A DNA stretch of 56,180 nucleotides from Basidiobolus meristosporus CBS 931.73 (taxonomy: Eukaryota; Basidiobolomycota; Basidiobolomycetes; Basidiobolales; Basidiobolaceae): positions 1 through 56,180 of the forward strand of contig MCFE01000582.1 in assembly GCA_002104905.1 (NCBI GenBank), read 5' to 3'. The translations under genes were made by a program, and so were the position numbers. The notes under the pieces are model-generated. The model searched no databases. It was not told the origin of the DNA and saw nothing but the letters and a program-made list of their open reading frames with translations. Shown piece after piece: positions 54,001-56,180 of the stretch. Within the stretch, counting starts at the first letter, position 1. The number at the start of each line of letters is the position of its first letter.

Positions 54001-54327
54001 AAATTAGCAGGGAGAAGAGAAGGAAGGAGCAAAAATTCCAGAAGTCAGAATTTATAGATGGATGGACAAGGGTAGATGGATGGATTATTCCTGGGTTAGG
54101 AAAATTAGCAGGGAGAAGAGAAGGAAGGAGCAAAAATTCCAGAAGTCAGAATTTATAGATGGATGGACAAGGGTAGATGGATGGATTATTCCTGGGTTAG
54201 GAAAATTAGCAGGGAGAAGAGAAGGAAGGAGCAAAAATTCCAGAAGTCAGAATTTATAGATGGATGGACAAGGGTAGATGGATGGATTATTCCTGGGTTA
54301 GGAAAATTAGCAGGGAGAAGAGAAGGG
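54001..54327 (-). repeat. Tandem 101-bp units upstream of ORF1 (three full, one partial)
   Basis: Units start at 54001, 54102, 54203 and 54304, each beginning AAATTAGCAGGGAGAAGAGA and nearly identical. They lie directly upstream of ORF1 in its orientation, like the 5' UTR monomers of mouse L1. A promoter role is an inference. Confidence 0.85.
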
Positions 54328-54373
54328 TTAGGGTGTAGGTGTTATAGTAAGGGCTAGGAAAAGGTTAGAAGAA

Positions 54374-54442
54374 CAGGGGGTCTGGGGGACGCAGTCCCCT
54401 AGAGAATAAAAAAGCAGGGGGTTTGGGGGATGCAATCCCCCA
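54374..54442. repeat. Pair of GC-rich hairpin repeats
   Basis: Two related words, each AGGGGGT[C/T]TGGGGGA-type, lie about 40 bp apart. Each forms a perfect hairpin with a GCA loop: arms GGGGAC/GTCCCC at 54385-54399 and TGGGGGAT/ATCCCCCA at 54424-54442. The sequence change between the two keeps the pairing, so structure appears conserved. Confidence 0.7.
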
Positions 54443-54974
54443 TACTGCTCTTATACTCTTTAAATTCCCGTTGGATTACTTTTCTCTCATTCTTGGTTCT
54501 GGTCCCTTAGGGTTAGAATTCCTCCTCCTAACCCTTATCACCCTAACCATAAATATTTTTACCCTACAATTGGCACATTGTCTGCTCATATGGTGGGCAT
54601 GTCTGGGCCAATATTTGTCTCCCTATACTGTCCATACGCTCTGTATAAGTCTTGATGACTATTTAATTAATAAATTGTTATTTTTAATGTATATCTAATA
54701 ATTAATGGGATTCATCCCAATCTGACCACAATCCCATATTTTGATAAGCTTCGGGCACCATAAATTGCGCGGCCCTAATATGATAAAAAAATTCATGGCC
54801 AATACAAATTTTCTGTAACCCAATTGCTTTTACCAAATATAAAGTGTATCCAAAAGTTCAATATATATTATGGCTATATTAGAAACTTTATTTGACACCA
54901 TCGCAACTACTACTTATGTTCTATGCGCACATGTATCCTGCGGGAATTGTAAAACTTAGCCACGTGGTACAAAA
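54443..54974. other. Non-coding stretch with telomere-like words
   Basis: Contains TTAGGGTTAG near 54506 and CTAACCC and CCCTAACC near 54530-54547. No gene is seen. The AT-rich rest leads into the satellite. Confidence 0.4.
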
Positions 54975-55668
54975 GTGCTTTTATTTTTCATCATGATAGT
55001 TTTACATGAGTTCCTAACGCACTTTGAAAGTACGCAGTAGCCATACCCCAACAGGTTTTAAGGATGTCCACTAGCTACGTCTACTTGTGTCTAGCGGGAG
55101 CCATCAATCATCAGTCGCGCAATACTGAAATGCTTTTATTTTTCATCATGCTAGTTTTGTATGAATCCCTAACGCACTTTCATAGTGCGCGGTAACCATA
55201 CCCCAACAGGTTTTAAGGATACCCACTTGCTACGTTTACTTGTGTCTAGTGGGAGTCATCAATCATCAGCCGCGCGGTAATAAAGTGCTTTTATTTTTCA
55301 TCATGATAGTTTTACATGAGTCCCTAACGCACTTTTATAGTGCGCGGTAACCATACCCCAACAGGTTTTAAGGATACCCACTTGCTACGTTTACTTGTGT
55401 CTAGCGGGAGTCATCAATCATCAGCCGCGCGGTAATAAAGTGCTTTTATTTTTCATCATGATAGTTTTACATGAGTCCTTAACGCACTTTCATAGTGCGC
55501 GGTAACCATACCCCAACAGGTTTTAAGGATACCCACTTGCTACGTTTACTTGTGTCTAGCGGGAGTTATCAATCATCAGCTGCGCGGTAATAAAGTGCTT
55601 TTATTTTTCATCATGATAGTTTTACATGAGTCCCTAACGCACTTTTATAGTGCGCGGTAACCATACCC
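54975..55668. repeat. 155-bp tandem satellite (about 4.5 units)
   Basis: The word TGCTTTTATTTTTCATCATG recurs at 54976, 55131, 55286, 55441 and 55596, an exact period of 155 bp, with few differences between the middle units. Each unit contains a small palindrome GCACTTTCATAGTGC (or TTTTAT loop variant). A further diverged unit seems to follow to about 55750. Confidence 0.95.
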
Positions 55669-56180
55669 CCAGAAAGTAGTGTGGATGCTTACTTTAAACG
55701 CTCACTTGTGTATTGTACGGACTATCAACAAACAGCCGCGTGGGAATGGAACATCATAGAGAAGCATTGCTTTGTTGTTAGCAAGTATTGATGCGCAAAT
55801 AGTGGTACTATGTGAATTATTGAGTAACTATTTACTCTAGTTGGTTCCAAGATATTCCTAGACAATATGCTCAAAATCAATATTAGCATCAATAGCTTGC
55901 TCTTTGATCACTAAACCACCGCACCCAATATGCGGTGGCCTTGGTTTTGTCTAGCCGTTGAGGATTGAAACCAGAGTACAGTCACAAGAGAGGCAAAAGT
56001 GAAATGTGATGAAGTGTATATGAAAGTAATATAAATCTACAGGACAGAAGAGAACAACTAGTAGTTAAACAGCACTCACTGACACTCCACCGAGTAGAGC
56101 ACCAACACGGACAATAAACAAGTCATGAGGGAAAGCTTAAGGACCGCTACTCGGGGATCAAGACCAAAAGAGGAAGCTGC
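55669..56180. other. Right edge: diverged satellite unit and a perfect hairpin, no gene
   Basis: After the diverged satellite unit, 55916-55938 holds an 8-bp perfect inverted repeat (CCACCGCA / TGCGGTGG) with a 7-bp loop. It could be a terminator or part of another repeat. Nothing coding is seen to the end. Confidence 0.4.

Larger units (their letters stand above)
53099..54327 (-). mobile_element. ORF1-only LINE-like element with tandem 5' units
   Basis: On the minus strand the order is tandem 101-bp units, ORF1, a short 3' UTR and a tail (AATAAAGATTTCACC, TTGGTGACTTTCCC, TCCCCCTAAG) shared with the LINE copies. No RT follows ORF1 before the tail. It therefore looks like a non-autonomous element moved by the LINE's enzyme, or a LINE with an internal deletion that removed ORF2. 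Where it ends upstream of the tandem units is unclear. Confidence 0.7.

Noticed and set aside
53546-54133. 195-codon minus-strand frame overlapping ORF1
   Set aside because: Alternative frame of ORF1. It is Leu/Ser-rich without a fold, while the ORF1 frame shows a coiled coil and basic linker.
54062-54357. Plus-strand open frames with an MDKGRWMDYSWVRK motif
   Set aside because: They arise from the 101-bp tandem units, which are not a multiple of three, and lie antisense to the ORF1 leader.

Overview
The window looks like nuclear DNA of a fungus, probably an early-diverging, filamentous one (Zoopagomycota/Basidiobolus-like grade is my guess; no marker here proves it). The grounds are: many short GT..AG introns (49-73 nt in every gene I could splice), an ABCC transporter, secreted class-3 lipase, sterol-ester-hydrolase-type lipase, an MDM31 homologue (a fungal mitochondrial inner-membrane protein), a GPI-type Ser/Thr-rich surface protein, an HSF-domain regulator, allantoicase, and fungal-style copia and LINE retroelements. 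Splicing was done by eye; exon coordinates are given where reading frame and family alignment agree.

Layout. 1-1.5 kb: 5' half of an ABCC transporter (minus, runs off the left edge). 3.9-4.9 kb: secreted lipase. 6.4-7.7 kb: six-exon GPI-type surface protein. 8.5-11.2 kb: compact housekeeping block with eIF1A (minus) and ribosomal protein eS30 (plus) diverging from one 463-bp spacer, then a membrane-anchored short-chain dehydrogenase (minus) converging on eS30. 11.3-15.7 kb: no gene seen. 15.9-17.5 kb: HEM1 (5-aminolevulinate synthase), intronless. 18.8-21.5 kb: graveyard of copia LTRs in both orientations, including a near-perfect inverted repeat. 23-24 kb: allantoicase. 24.8-27.2 kb: MDM31-like. 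27.9-28.5 kb: a small three-exon gene not visible as a long ORF. 31.7-33.0 kb: HSF-type DNA-binding protein. 33.4-35.2 kb: protein with a ~300-residue N/Q/G/S-rich repeat domain. 35.6-40.0 kb: very intron-rich coiled-coil protein. 41.6-44.3 kb: tandem pair of beta-carbonic anhydrases, the first with a likely mitochondrial presequence. 45.8-47.5 kb: eight-exon acid/steryl-ester lipase. 49.9-50.2 kb: small secreted six-cysteine protein.

From 50.28 kb to the right end the DNA is almost all repeats: a fragment of an ORF1-type element, a copia LTR with primer-binding site and start of gag, two 5'-truncated LINE copies and an ORF1-only LINE-like element stacked head to tail on the minus strand, 101-bp tandem units upstream of that ORF1, GC-rich hairpins, telomere-like TTAGGG words, and a 155-bp satellite. 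This gives the right end a subtelomeric or heterochromatic character.

Functional themes: lipid breakdown (secreted lipase, steryl-ester lipase, SDR), mitochondrial functions (HEM1, MDM31, a probably mitochondrial carbonic anhydrase), nitrogen salvage (allantoicase) and translation (eIF1A, eS30). I see no operon-like or biosynthetic cluster logic. The most unusual material is the LINE/ORF1 stack, the LTR inverted repeat and the diverged carbonic anhydrase pair.
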